Assembly (NCBI RefSeq): GCF_000430645.1
Contig: NZ_AUMK01000004.1
Span: 186,001-250,000, forward strand
DNA length: 64,000 nucleotides
Source of the DNA: Aquimarina latercula DSM 2041
GTDB taxonomy: Bacteria > Bacteroidota > Bacteroidia > Flavobacteriales > Flavobacteriaceae
Direction: 5' to 3'
The notes beneath the pieces are model-generated. The model did no database searches. It saw only the letters and a program-made list of their open reading frames with translations, and had not been told where the DNA came from. Shown here piece after piece: positions 50,361-59,042 of the stretch. A program made the translations under genes and the position numbers. The stretch's first letter is position 1, and each line of letters opens with the position of its first letter.

Positions 50361-52052
50361 ATGGAACAAGAACCTCAATATGACGCAATTGTCGTAGGAA
50401 CAGGAATTAGTGGTGGCTGGGCTGCCAAAGAGCTTTGTGAGAAAGGGCTTAAAACACTGGTATTAGAGCGTGGCCGTATGGTTACACATATCGATGATTA
50501 TACCACTGCAAATGATGATCCTTGGGATTATGATTTGAAAGGTGAACCTTCAAGATCTGAAATAGCCGAACAACCAAAACAACATCGTACAGGATACGTA
50601 ACTGATAAAGCACATCGTCATTTCTTTGTTAATGACCTAAAACACCCCTATAATGAAACCAAACGTTTTGATTGGATACGAGGCTATCACGTGGGAGGTC
50701 GATCATTAATGTGGGGAAGGCAAAGTTATAGACTATGTGATTTTGATTTTGAAGCAAATAAAAAAGAAGGGATTGCCGTTGATTGGCCAGTTCGTTACAA
50801 GGATATTGCTCCTTGGTACGACAAAGTAGAAGAATTTATTGGTGTTAGTGGAGAAAAGCTAGGATTAGAACAACTACCAGATGGACAATTTCTTCCTCCA
50901 ATGGAACTAAATTGTGTAGAAGATCACCTAAAAAAGAATATTGCTGAGAATTATGAAGATAGACTTTTAACTATTGGAAGAACTGCACATATTACTGGCA
51001 CCAAGACGTTTGAAGGAAGGATGAATTGTCAATACCGTAATCGTTGTATGAGAGGTTGTCCTTTTGGAGCATATTTTAGTAGTAACTCCTCTACTCTACC
51101 AGCAGCAGAGAGAACTGGAAATATGACTTTACGTCCTAATTCTATTGTTCATCAAGTATTATATGATAATAAGACAGGAAAAGCAACTGGCGTAGAAGTA
51201 ATAGATACGATCTCCAAAGAAAAGATACAATTTACTGGCAAAGTTATATTTCTATGTGCATCAGCAATTGCTTCAGCGAGCATATTAATGCAATCGAAAT
51301 CAGAACGTTTTCCGAACGGAATGGGTAATGACTCTGGAGAATTGGGTCATAACATTATGGATCATCACTTTAAAGCTGGTGCTTTTGGAAAATATAATGG
51401 GTTTGAAGACAAATATTTCAAAGGTAGAAGACCCAACGGAATTTATATACCTCGTTTTAGAAACATAGGAGGAGAAACTGACCAAAAGAATTTTAAACGT
51501 GGATATGGGTATCAAGGAGGCGCTAGTCGTTCTAATTGGGAAGAAACTATTGCCGAGCTTGGGTATGGTAAAGAACTAAAGGATAAAATTTTAGAACCTG
51601 GTGGATGGCGTGTTGGACTTATGGGATTTGGCGAATGCTTACCATATCACGAAAACAAAATGAGTTTAGATTATAATAATTTAGATGAGTGGGGATTACC
51701 AACAGTAACATTCGATGCAGAGTTTAAAGAAAATGAACTCGAAATGCGAAAAGATATGATAAAACAAGCAATGGATATGCTTACCAAAGCTGGTTTTACA
51801 GATATACAACCTTGGGACGATATTGGAGCTCCTGGTTTAGGAATTCACGAAATGGGAACTGCTAGAATGGGTAAAGATCCAAAAACATCAGTTCTAAATG
51901 CAAACAATCAAATCCACGCAGTACCTAATGTATATGTTACTGATGGAGCATTTATGACTTCTGCCAGTTGTGTAAATCCATCATTAACCTATATGGCATT
52001 TACCGCAAGAGCTGCAGATCACGCAGCAACACAAATCAAAAATAACGCTTAA
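50361..52052 (+). CDS. GMC-family FAD oxidoreductase, probable sugar/glycoside 3-dehydrogenase large subunit
   Basis: This is a 563-residue protein. The FAD-binding motif G13-T-G-I-S-G18 follows YDAIVV. The C-terminal GMC catalytic pair is H496 (GIHEMGTARMG) and N539 (SCVNPSLTYMA). NCQYRNRCMRGCPFGAYFSSN contains the Cys-rich segment typical of glucoside 3-dehydrogenase/gluconate 2-dehydrogenase-like flavoproteins. There is no leader of its own. It is followed 10 bases later by a gluconate-dehydrogenase subunit 3-type gene with a Tat leader, which probably carries it to the periplasm as a complex. It starts the seven-gene operon. Confidence 0.88.
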   Translation: MEQEPQYDAIVVGTGISGGWAAKELCEKGLKTLVLERGRMVTHIDDYTTANDDPWDYDLKGEPSRSEIAEQPKQHRTGYVTDKAHRHFFVNDLKHPYNETKRFDWIRGYHVGGRSLMWGRQSYRLCDFDFEANKKEGIAVDWPVRYKDIAPWYDKVEEFIGVSGEKLGLEQLPDGQFLPPMELNCVEDHLKKNIAENYEDRLLTIGRTAHITGTKTFEGRMNCQYRNRCMRGCPFGAYFSSNSSTLPAAERTGNMTLRPNSIVHQVLYDNKTGKATGVEVIDTISKEKIQFTGKVIFLCASAIASASILMQSKSERFPNGMGNDSGELGHNIMDHHFKAGAFGKYNGFEDKYFKGRRPNGIYIPRFRNIGGETDQKNFKRGYGYQGGASRSNWEETIAELGYGKELKDKILEPGGWRVGLMGFGECLPYHENKMSLDYNNLDEWGLPTVTFDAEFKENELEMRKDMIKQAMDMLTKAGFTDIQPWDDIGAPGLGIHEMGTARMGKDPKTSVLNANNQIHAVPNVYVTDGAFMTSASCVNPSLTYMAFTARAADHAATQIKNNA

Positions 52053-52062
52053 TCTTAGTACT

Positions 52063-52701
52063 ATGAACAGAAGAGAAGCATTAAAAAACATAGGGTTATC
52101 AGCTGGATATATTGCCGCTACCCCAACAATACTAAGTCTATTACAAAGCTGTCAAAAAGAATATGTATTGGATTGGACTCCAGAGCTACTATCAATAGAT
52201 GAAGGAAAAGCTTTAGAACAAATAGTAGATCTTATTCTTCCGGAAACGGATATTCCTGGCGCAAAATCATTACATGTACCAATGTTTATTGACAAATTTA
52301 TCAATCAAGGTGTAGAAGAAGCTGAGGAAGCACAAATGTTTAAGTACGGTGCAGGAGTTATCTTAGATGAACTGGGAGTTAACGAAGAAAAAAATGTTGA
52401 CGATGTAACCGTAGAAGAATATGATGCATTGCTAGCTAAATATTTAAAAATCTCTAAAGAAAAACGAAAAGAATACTGGGAAGAAATGGCCATGATAAAA
52501 ACTCCTGAAGATTTAGAAAAAGTATCTAAAGAAGCAATATCTTTTACTTTCCTTTCTTCTGTAAGAGATCTATCTATTTATGGATTTAAAACATCAAAAG
52601 AGATTGCAGAAAATGTACTTAACTATCTGCCTGTACCTGGAGAATATATTGGTTGTGATTCTGTAGAAAACCTAACCGGCGGAAAAGACTGGGCTTTATA
52701 A
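52063..52701 (+). CDS. Gluconate 2-dehydrogenase subunit 3-family protein
   Basis: This is a 212-residue protein. The leader MNRREALKNIGLSAGYIAATPTI...LQSC has a twin arginine and a lipobox-like cysteine (C30), so it is probably a Tat-exported lipoprotein. The mature part has LSIDEGKALEQIVDLILPETDIPGAKSLHVPMFIDKF and an all-alpha pattern typical of the small subunit of FAD-dependent sugar dehydrogenases. It should bind and export the GMC large subunit. Confidence 0.88.
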   Translation: MNRREALKNIGLSAGYIAATPTILSLLQSCQKEYVLDWTPELLSIDEGKALEQIVDLILPETDIPGAKSLHVPMFIDKFINQGVEEAEEAQMFKYGAGVILDELGVNEEKNVDDVTVEEYDALLAKYLKISKEKRKEYWEEMAMIKTPEDLEKVSKEAISFTFLSSVRDLSIYGFKTSKEIAENVLNYLPVPGEYIGCDSVENLTGGKDWAL

Positions 52702-52726
52702 AAATTACCTAACTAAACTTAAAATT

Positions 52727-53713
52727 ATGTACAAAACCATCCTTAAAGGGCTTTTATGCTTGCTAATTATTAGCTCCTGTAAGAAAACTACTAAAGAAAA
52801 TACAACAATCGAACAAGAAGAAGAAAAAATCATAGAAGAGCCAAAAGAATCAGTACCTTTTTTCGAACTATCACTAGCGCAATGGTCACTTCATAAAGAA
52901 ATACAATCTGGGAAATTAAATCCTATGGATTTTGCAAAAAAAGCAAAAGAGTTAGGTTTTTCTGGAGTAGAATACGTTAGTCAATTATATTCATACAAGG
53001 ATGCAAAAGATCCTAAAGTAGCATTACAACAACTTTTGGATTCTTTAAAATCAGAAAGTAACAAACATAATGTACAGAACCTTCTGATTATGGTAGATGG
53101 AGAAGGAGACTTAGCGGTAATTGACGAAAAAGAACGAAATCAAACTGTAGAAAATCATAAGAAATGGGTAGATGCAGCTCAGTTTTTAGGATGTCACTCG
53201 ATACGAGTTAATTTATTCGGTACAAATGATCCAAAAAAATGGGTAGAAGTTGCTACCGATGGGTTGACTAAATTATCAGAATATGCGGCTACTAAAGATA
53301 TCAACGTAATTGTAGAAAATCACGGATATCTTTCTTCTAATGGCTCTTTACTTGCAGAAGTGATGCGAAATGTAAACAAACCAAATTGTGGTACGTTGCC
53401 TGATTTTGGTAATTTTTGTTTAGAACGCGAAGGAGGCGAACGATGGGGAGCTAAATGTGTTAAAGAATATCCTAAATACAAAGGAACTGAAGAATTAATG
53501 CCATTCGCAAAAGGAGTAAGTGCTAAATCCTATGATTTTGACGAAAATGGAAATGAGACTACCATAGACTACAAAAAAATGTTAGAGATTGTTAAAGCAT
53601 CAGGATATCAAGGGTATATCGGTGTAGAATATGAAGGTGATCGATTAAGTGAAATTGATGGAATTATCGCTACACGTGATTTATTAATTAGCCTTTCTAA
53701 ACAACTAAATTAA
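52727..53713 (+). CDS. Sugar-phosphate isomerase/epimerase-family lipoprotein
   Basis: This is a 328-residue protein with a lipobox cysteine at residue 18 (LIISSC) and an acidic linker, then a TIM barrel (LSLAQWSLHKEIQSGKLNPMDFAKKAKELGFSGVEYVSQLY; VIVENHGYLSSN; GYIGVEYEGDRLSE). The metal-ligand glutamates and histidine of the family are visible (VENHG, VEYEG). It would act in the periplasm, possibly isomerising or epimerising the keto-sugar made by the GMC enzyme. It is the third gene of the operon. Confidence 0.85.
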   Translation: MYKTILKGLLCLLIISSCKKTTKENTTIEQEEEKIIEEPKESVPFFELSLAQWSLHKEIQSGKLNPMDFAKKAKELGFSGVEYVSQLYSYKDAKDPKVALQQLLDSLKSESNKHNVQNLLIMVDGEGDLAVIDEKERNQTVENHKKWVDAAQFLGCHSIRVNLFGTNDPKKWVEVATDGLTKLSEYAATKDINVIVENHGYLSSNGSLLAEVMRNVNKPNCGTLPDFGNFCLEREGGERWGAKCVKEYPKYKGTEELMPFAKGVSAKSYDFDENGNETTIDYKKMLEIVKASGYQGYIGVEYEGDRLSEIDGIIATRDLLISLSKQLN

Positions 53714-53731
53714 CCAACTACTATACTAACT

Positions 53732-54964
53732 ATGAATAAATTTATTCAGTTTCAGTTATCCTTACTAATGTTCTTAGAATTCTTTATTTGGGGTGGCTGG
53801 TTTGTAACCATGGGTATTTATTTACCAAATTCTTTAAACACAAGTGGCGGAGAAATAGCTATGGCATATTCTACGCAATCTTGGGGAGCTATTATTGCTC
53901 CATTCATAATTGGACTAATTGCTGATCGATTTTTTAATGCAGAACGCATCTTAGGAGTATTACATCTTATCGGAGCAGTCTTAATGTATCAAATGGCGAA
54001 TGCTACGGATTTTTCTATTTTCTATCCATATGTATTAGGTTATATGATTGCCTATATGCCAACACTTGCTCTAGTAAACTCTGTATCTTTTAATCAAATG
54101 ACAGATCCTGCAAAACAGTTTTCATTTGTACGAGTTTTTGGAACTATAGGATGGATCATTGCAGGACTTGTGATTAGTTATGTTTTTCATTGGGATTCTG
54201 CAGAAGGGGTTGCTAATGGAATGCTAAAAAACACCTTTCTAATGACTGCTATAGCCTCTGCTATCCTTGGCGTATTTAGTTTCACTTTACCTAAAACACC
54301 ACCTAAAATTGGTAAAGATCAAAAAGTAACAATTTCAGATATTTTAGGATTAGATGCAATAAAGCTTTTAAAAGATAAAAACTTCTTAATGTTTTTCTTA
54401 GCATCCATACTTATATGTATTCCTCTTGCATTTTATTATCAGCATGCTGGGCAATTTTTAGGAGAAATAGGTGTTGCAAATCCGGCTGCAAAAATGACCA
54501 TTGGTCAAATATCTGAAGTACTATTTATGTTACTTCTACCATTTTTCTTTAAAAAATTTGGATTCAAAAAAACAATATTAGTAGGAATGTTAGCTTGGAC
54601 AATTAGATATTTATTATTTGCCTATGGTAATTCAGGAGAGCTTGCTTTTATGCTTATTGTTGGTATTGCCTTACACGGTATTTGTTATGATTTCTTCTTT
54701 GTTTCGGGACAGATTTATACCGATTCTAAAGCTGGAGAAAAGTTCAAAAGTGCCGCGCAAGGCCTTATTACTCTAGCTACCTACGGATTAGGAATGTTAA
54801 TTGGATTTTATGTTGCAGGAAAAATTACGGATACAAACCTGATTTCTGAAGGGCAGCATAATTGGAATAGCATTTGGATATTCCCAGCTATTTTTGCTGC
54901 TACAGTAATGATACTATTTGCTGTTTTCTTCAAAAACGAAAAAATAGAATATAAAGAAAACTAA
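53732..54964 (+). CDS. MFS permease of the nucleoside/sugar:H+ symporter type
   Basis: This is a 410-residue, 12-helix transporter. FIWGGWFVTMGIYLPN near the N terminus and FSFVRVFGTIGWIIAGLVI are typical of the NupG/XapB nucleoside symporter family, which in Bacteroidota also includes members linked to sugar catabolism. From its neighbours it probably imports an oxidised sugar or glycoside. It lies 18 bases after the lipoprotein isomerase and 2 bases before the oxidoreductase. Confidence 0.85.
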   Translation: MNKFIQFQLSLLMFLEFFIWGGWFVTMGIYLPNSLNTSGGEIAMAYSTQSWGAIIAPFIIGLIADRFFNAERILGVLHLIGAVLMYQMANATDFSIFYPYVLGYMIAYMPTLALVNSVSFNQMTDPAKQFSFVRVFGTIGWIIAGLVISYVFHWDSAEGVANGMLKNTFLMTAIASAILGVFSFTLPKTPPKIGKDQKVTISDILGLDAIKLLKDKNFLMFFLASILICIPLAFYYQHAGQFLGEIGVANPAAKMTIGQISEVLFMLLLPFFFKKFGFKKTILVGMLAWTIRYLLFAYGNSGELAFMLIVGIALHGICYDFFFVSGQIYTDSKAGEKFKSAAQGLITLATYGLGMLIGFYVAGKITDTNLISEGQHNWNSIWIFPAIFAATVMILFAVFFKNEKIEYKEN

Positions 54965-54966
54965 TT

Positions 54967-56112
54967 ATGTCAAAACTTAAAATGGGAATGGTCGGTGGTG
55001 GCACTGGATCATTCATTGGTGATGTTCATCGCAAAGCCGCTGGTATTGATGGGATGATTGAATTAGTTTGCGGAGCTTTTTCTTCTAGTAAAGAAAAAAG
55101 CCTTATCTCGGGAAAAGAACTAGGGATATCAGATAAAAGAATATACGGCGACTTTGAAGAAATGATTGTTGAAGAAGCAAAGCTTCCAGAAGAAGAACGA
55201 ATGGATTTTGTAGCTATTGTTACTCCTAATCATATGCATTTTCCACCCGCAAAAATGGCTTTAGAACATGGATTTCATGTAATTTGTGATAAACCTCTTT
55301 CTCTAACATTAGATGAAGCAATTGAATTAGAAAAAGTAGTCACTTCTTCCGGAAAAGTATTTGCATTGACACATAACTATACCGGGTATCCAATGGTGAA
55401 GCAAGCAAAAACTATGATTGCGAAGGGAGATCTGGGAAACATCCGAAAAATCAATGCTCATTATTTACAAGGATGGCTTTCTACTGCGGTAGAAAAAACC
55501 GGTCAAAAACAAGCTGCGTGGAGAGTAGATCCTAAACGTTCTGGTATTGGCGGTGCTTTAGGAGATATTGGAACGCACGCAGAGAATTTAATAGAATATA
55601 TATCAGACATTAAAATTAGTTCTATTGCGGCCGACCTTACGGCTTTTGGGGATGGACGAAGTCTAGATGATGATGGTAATATATTATTACGATTTGAAAA
55701 TGGTGCTAAGGGAATCATGTCTTTTTCGCAAATTGCAACTGGAGAAGAGAATAACTTAGGTATTAAAGTCTATGGTACTAAAGGTAGTATAGAATGGTAT
55801 CAAGAAAATCCAAATCAGCTTATTGTAAAATGGCTAGATCAACCCAAACAAATATATACTCCTGGCGGTAATGGAACATATCCAGAATCATCAGAATATG
55901 TTAGGATTCCGGCAGGACATCCAGAAGGATATTTAGAAGGATTTGCAACAATTTACAGAAGCTTTGCCAAAGAATTAATAAATTTCAAGAGTAAAAAGAG
56001 GATTTCTCAGCATTTAGATTTCCCAACAGTTATTGATGGTGTTAGAGGGATGAAATTCATCTATGCTGCTGTAGAAAGCAGTAAAAATAATGCTAGCTGG
56101 ACTAAAATTTAA
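54967..56112 (+). CDS. Gfo/Idh/MocA-family NAD(P)-dependent oxidoreductase
   Basis: This is a 381-residue protein. The nucleotide-binding segment is MGMVGGGTGSFIGDVHRKA (residues 6-24). The catalytic EKP-type motif is D108-K109-P110. The second half has SGIGGALGDIGTHAENL, the family's substrate-binding histidine region. It would oxidise or reduce a sugar, plausibly interconverting 3-keto and 3-hydroxy sugars in the cytoplasm. It is the fifth gene of the operon. Confidence 0.88.
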   Translation: MSKLKMGMVGGGTGSFIGDVHRKAAGIDGMIELVCGAFSSSKEKSLISGKELGISDKRIYGDFEEMIVEEAKLPEEERMDFVAIVTPNHMHFPPAKMALEHGFHVICDKPLSLTLDEAIELEKVVTSSGKVFALTHNYTGYPMVKQAKTMIAKGDLGNIRKINAHYLQGWLSTAVEKTGQKQAAWRVDPKRSGIGGALGDIGTHAENLIEYISDIKISSIAADLTAFGDGRSLDDDGNILLRFENGAKGIMSFSQIATGEENNLGIKVYGTKGSIEWYQENPNQLIVKWLDQPKQIYTPGGNGTYPESSEYVRIPAGHPEGYLEGFATIYRSFAKELINFKSKKRISQHLDFPTVIDGVRGMKFIYAAVESSKNNASWTKI

Positions 56113-56118
56113 AAAATT

Positions 56119-57171
56119 ATGAAAACGATAAAAGGACCGGCAGTATTTCTTGCACAGTTCATGGATGATAAAAAACCATTTAATTCATTAGATGGATTAT
56201 GCAAATGGGCATCTGATTTAGGATATAAAGGAATACAAATACCCACTTGGGAAACTCGGTTAATTGATCTAAACACTGCAGCAGAAAGCCAAACATACTG
56301 CGATGAATTAAAAGGTAAAATAGCCGATTATGGTTTAGAGATAACGGAATTATCTTCACATCTTCAAGGACAGCTAGTTGCAGTGCATCCTGCTTATGAT
56401 TTAATGTTTGATAACTTTGCACCTGATAATTGCAAAAATAATCCTAAAAAACGTACAGAATGGGCTGTTAATCAAGTTAAGAATGCAGCAACCGCTAGCA
56501 ATCGACTAGGAATTAAGGCACACGGCACATTCTCAGGTGCATTATTATGGCATACCATGCATCCCTGGCCACAACGTCCAGCAGGATTAGTAGAAATGGG
56601 GTTTGAAGAATTAGCTAAACGTTGGTTACCTATACTTAATCATTTTGATGAACAAGGTGTAGATGTTTGCTATGAAATTCATCCTGGTGAAGATTTACAC
56701 GATGGAATTACTTTTGAAAGATTCCTAGAAGCAACAGGAAATCATAAACGCGTAAATATATTATATGATCCTAGTCATTTTGTTTTACAACAATTAGATT
56801 ATATAGAATATATTGATCATTATCATGAATTTATAAAAGCTTTCCACGTAAAAGATTCAGAATTTAATCCTACAGGAAAAAAAGGAGTTTTTGGAGGATA
56901 TAGTGATTGGATAGATCGAGCTGGACGCTATCGCTCTCCTGGAGATGGACAAATTGATTTTAAAACAATATTCTCTAAACTTACACAATATGGTTGTGAT
57001 GTTTGGGCAGTTATGGAATGGGAATGTTGTATCAAATCCCCTGAGCAAGGAGCCAAAGAGGGCGCCCCATTTATTCAAAATCATATTATAGAAGCCACTG
57101 AGAAAGCTTTTGATGATTTTGCTGGAGCAGAAATCGATAAAGAACAACTAAAAAAAATATTAGGACTATAA
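56119..57171 (+). CDS. Sugar-phosphate isomerase/epimerase-family protein
   Basis: This is a 350-residue cytoplasmic TIM barrel. It starts PAVFLAQFMDDKKPFNSLDGLCKWASDLGYKGIQIPTW and has metal-ligand segments CYEIHPGEDLHDG, ILYDPSHF and FHVKDSEF, with AVMEWEC near the end. It is distinct from the two exported barrels of this locus. It probably isomerises a keto-sugar intermediate. It starts 6 bases after the oxidoreductase gene. Confidence 0.88.
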   Translation: MKTIKGPAVFLAQFMDDKKPFNSLDGLCKWASDLGYKGIQIPTWETRLIDLNTAAESQTYCDELKGKIADYGLEITELSSHLQGQLVAVHPAYDLMFDNFAPDNCKNNPKKRTEWAVNQVKNAATASNRLGIKAHGTFSGALLWHTMHPWPQRPAGLVEMGFEELAKRWLPILNHFDEQGVDVCYEIHPGEDLHDGITFERFLEATGNHKRVNILYDPSHFVLQQLDYIEYIDHYHEFIKAFHVKDSEFNPTGKKGVFGGYSDWIDRAGRYRSPGDGQIDFKTIFSKLTQYGCDVWAVMEWECCIKSPEQGAKEGAPFIQNHIIEATEKAFDDFAGAEIDKEQLKKILGL

Positions 57172-57187
57172 CCAACAGAACATCATT

Positions 57188-57991
57188 ATGAACAAAATCA
57201 TATATCCACTTTTAATTTGCGCTATCATTTTTTCCTGTAATGAACAAAAAAAGGAAGTAAACACTGTCTCTAAGATGGATACTGCAAAAGATGAACAACC
57301 TCCTACCCCTAAAAAAGAAATCACCGATCCTAAAGAAACTGAGGTATGGGAACCAGAACCTAAAGCAATTTCTTTTGATAAAACCAATATTCCTTCAGAT
57401 GCAATTATACTTTTTAACGGAGAAAACTTAAGTCAATGGATCTCGACAAAAGATAGCACTACTGCCGGATGGACAATCAATACTGATAAAACAATGACGG
57501 TAAAACCCGGGACGGGAGATATTCAGACGAAAAATAATTTTGGAAGTGTCCAATTACATCTAGAATGGAAAGCTCCTAATATTGTAGAAGGAGAAGGCCA
57601 AGGAAGAGGAAATAGTGGCGTGTTTTTTCAAAATAAATATGAAATACAAATTCTGGACAGTTATCAAAATCGTACCTATTCTAACGGACAAGCTACTTCT
57701 ATTTATAAACAACATATACCTTTAGTAAATGCTACCAAACCGAATGATCAATGGCAGACGTATGACATTATATTTCATCAACCAGAATTTACAAATGGTA
57801 AAAAAGTGAAATCAGGATTATTTACTGTAATTCACAATGGAGTCTTAGTACAAGATCATGTAGAAATATTAGGTAGTACAGAATATATTGGTCCTCCTAA
57901 AAATGTTCCACATGGCAAAGGGCCTATAAAATTACAAGATCATAGTAATCCAGTACACTATCGAAATATTTGGATTAGAGAATTGAATTAA
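57188..57991 (+). CDS. DUF1080 (3-keto-disaccharide hydrolase-like) lipoprotein
   Basis: This is a 267-residue protein with a lipobox cysteine at residue 17 (IIFSC), a linker rich in K/E/P, and a DUF1080 concanavalin-like domain (about 72-266): IILFNGENLSQWIS, GDIQTKNNFGSVQLHLEWKAP, GRGNSGVFFQNKYEIQILDSY and YRNIWIREL. Members of this family cleave 3-keto-glycosides. As a surface or periplasmic lipoprotein it would hydrolyse or eliminate the glycosidic bond after C3 oxidation by the GMC enzyme. It ends the operon. Confidence 0.88.
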   Translation: MNKIIYPLLICAIIFSCNEQKKEVNTVSKMDTAKDEQPPTPKKEITDPKETEVWEPEPKAISFDKTNIPSDAIILFNGENLSQWISTKDSTTAGWTINTDKTMTVKPGTGDIQTKNNFGSVQLHLEWKAPNIVEGEGQGRGNSGVFFQNKYEIQILDSYQNRTYSNGQATSIYKQHIPLVNATKPNDQWQTYDIIFHQPEFTNGKKVKSGLFTVIHNGVLVQDHVEILGSTEYIGPPKNVPHGKGPIKLQDHSNPVHYRNIWIRELN

Positions 57992-58873
57992 CTATTGACT
58001 TTTTATAAAATCCTGAACCTCTCTATCACTAAAAACAGGATTAGCACCTGCGCTACCCGCTACCATAGCTCCGATCGCACAAGCATAATTTACAGATAAT
58101 TGAGGTTCATTTTTTTCTACTAATTTAGATATTAACGTTGCTAAAAAAGAATCTCCTGCACCAACAGTATCTACTACTTTTATAGTATATCCATCATTAT
58201 GATAAAAAGAATTATTATAATATAACGTTGCTCCTTTTCCTCCCTTGGTAATACAAATTTGAGAAGTATTGGTATATGCCGCAATTGACTTAATCTGTTC
58301 TTCGAGAGTGGATTCTTTTATTCCAAAATGAATACAGATCTCATCCAATTCTTCATCATTCAACTTAATAAAGTCTGCTCTTTTCATTAAATCATTAAGT
58401 AACTGTGCGTCGTAATGTGGTGGTCGAAGGTTGACGTCTAAAATTTTAAACTTGGCTTTATTAAGAAGTTTAAACAAAGTATTTCTTGAAACATTATTTC
58501 TAGCTGCTAAACTTCCAAAAATAAAAGCATCCGAAATATTCACTTCTTCATCCGCTTTTTGAGTATTTTCTATAAAATCCCAAGCAACCGGACGACTAAT
58601 CTCATAGGAGGCTGTTCCTTCTTTATCTAAAGAAACCAAAACTTCTCCAGTATGATATTGATAATCCTTTTGAATCGTATCTAACGATAATCCCTGTTTA
58701 TTTATATATTGGATAATGTCTTCCCCTAAGTCATCGTTTCCTACTTTAGTAATAATCGAAGCATCTATCCCTATAGTTTTTAATCGTAAAGCAACGTTTA
58801 ACGGTGCTCCTCCAATTTTTTTATGATTAGGAAATATATCCCAAAGCACTTCTCCGAAACAGGTGATTTTCAT
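57992..58873 (-). CDS. PfkB-family carbohydrate kinase, fructokinase-like
   Basis: This is a 293-residue protein with the two PfkB signatures: GGAPLNVALRLKTIG (about residues 21-35) and DTVGAGDSFLATLI with the catalytic D241. KITCFGEVLWDIFPNHKKIGGAP at the start is typical of fructokinases. It would phosphorylate a hexose with ATP. Its stop codon abuts that of the DUF1080 gene with no base between, and the two converge. It lies beyond the arg-operon terminator, so it has its own promoter in 58874-59042. Confidence 0.88.
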   Translation of the reverse strand: MKITCFGEVLWDIFPNHKKIGGAPLNVALRLKTIGIDASIITKVGNDDLGEDIIQYINKQGLSLDTIQKDYQYHTGEVLVSLDKEGTASYEISRPVAWDFIENTQKADEEVNISDAFIFGSLAARNNVSRNTLFKLLNKAKFKILDVNLRPPHYDAQLLNDLMKRADFIKLNDEELDEICIHFGIKESTLEEQIKSIAAYTNTSQICITKGGKGATLYYNNSFYHNDGYTIKVVDTVGAGDSFLATLISKLVEKNEPQLSVNYACAIGAMVAGSAGANPVFSDREVQDFIKSQ

Positions 58874-58928
58874 GATTTTTAAATTTAAACTAATATATTA
58901 ATTATTAAAGTATCGTACATAAAAAACA

Positions 58929-58959
58929 ACCCTCAGCGGTTAACTACTCCGCTGAGGGT
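58929..58959 (-). terminator. Terminator of the pro/arg operon
   Basis: ACCCTCAGCGG and CCGCTGAGGGT are perfect 11-bp GC-rich arms around a 9-base loop, followed on the minus strand by TTGTTTTTT. It lies 83 bases after the argH stop codon. Confidence 0.9.
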
Positions 58960-59042
58960 CTAGGTTGAAGCTAAAAAAATTAAACTAACTCAACTTACAC
59001 TCAATTAACTGCTCCAACTTCTCTTATATACTTTATATCTAT

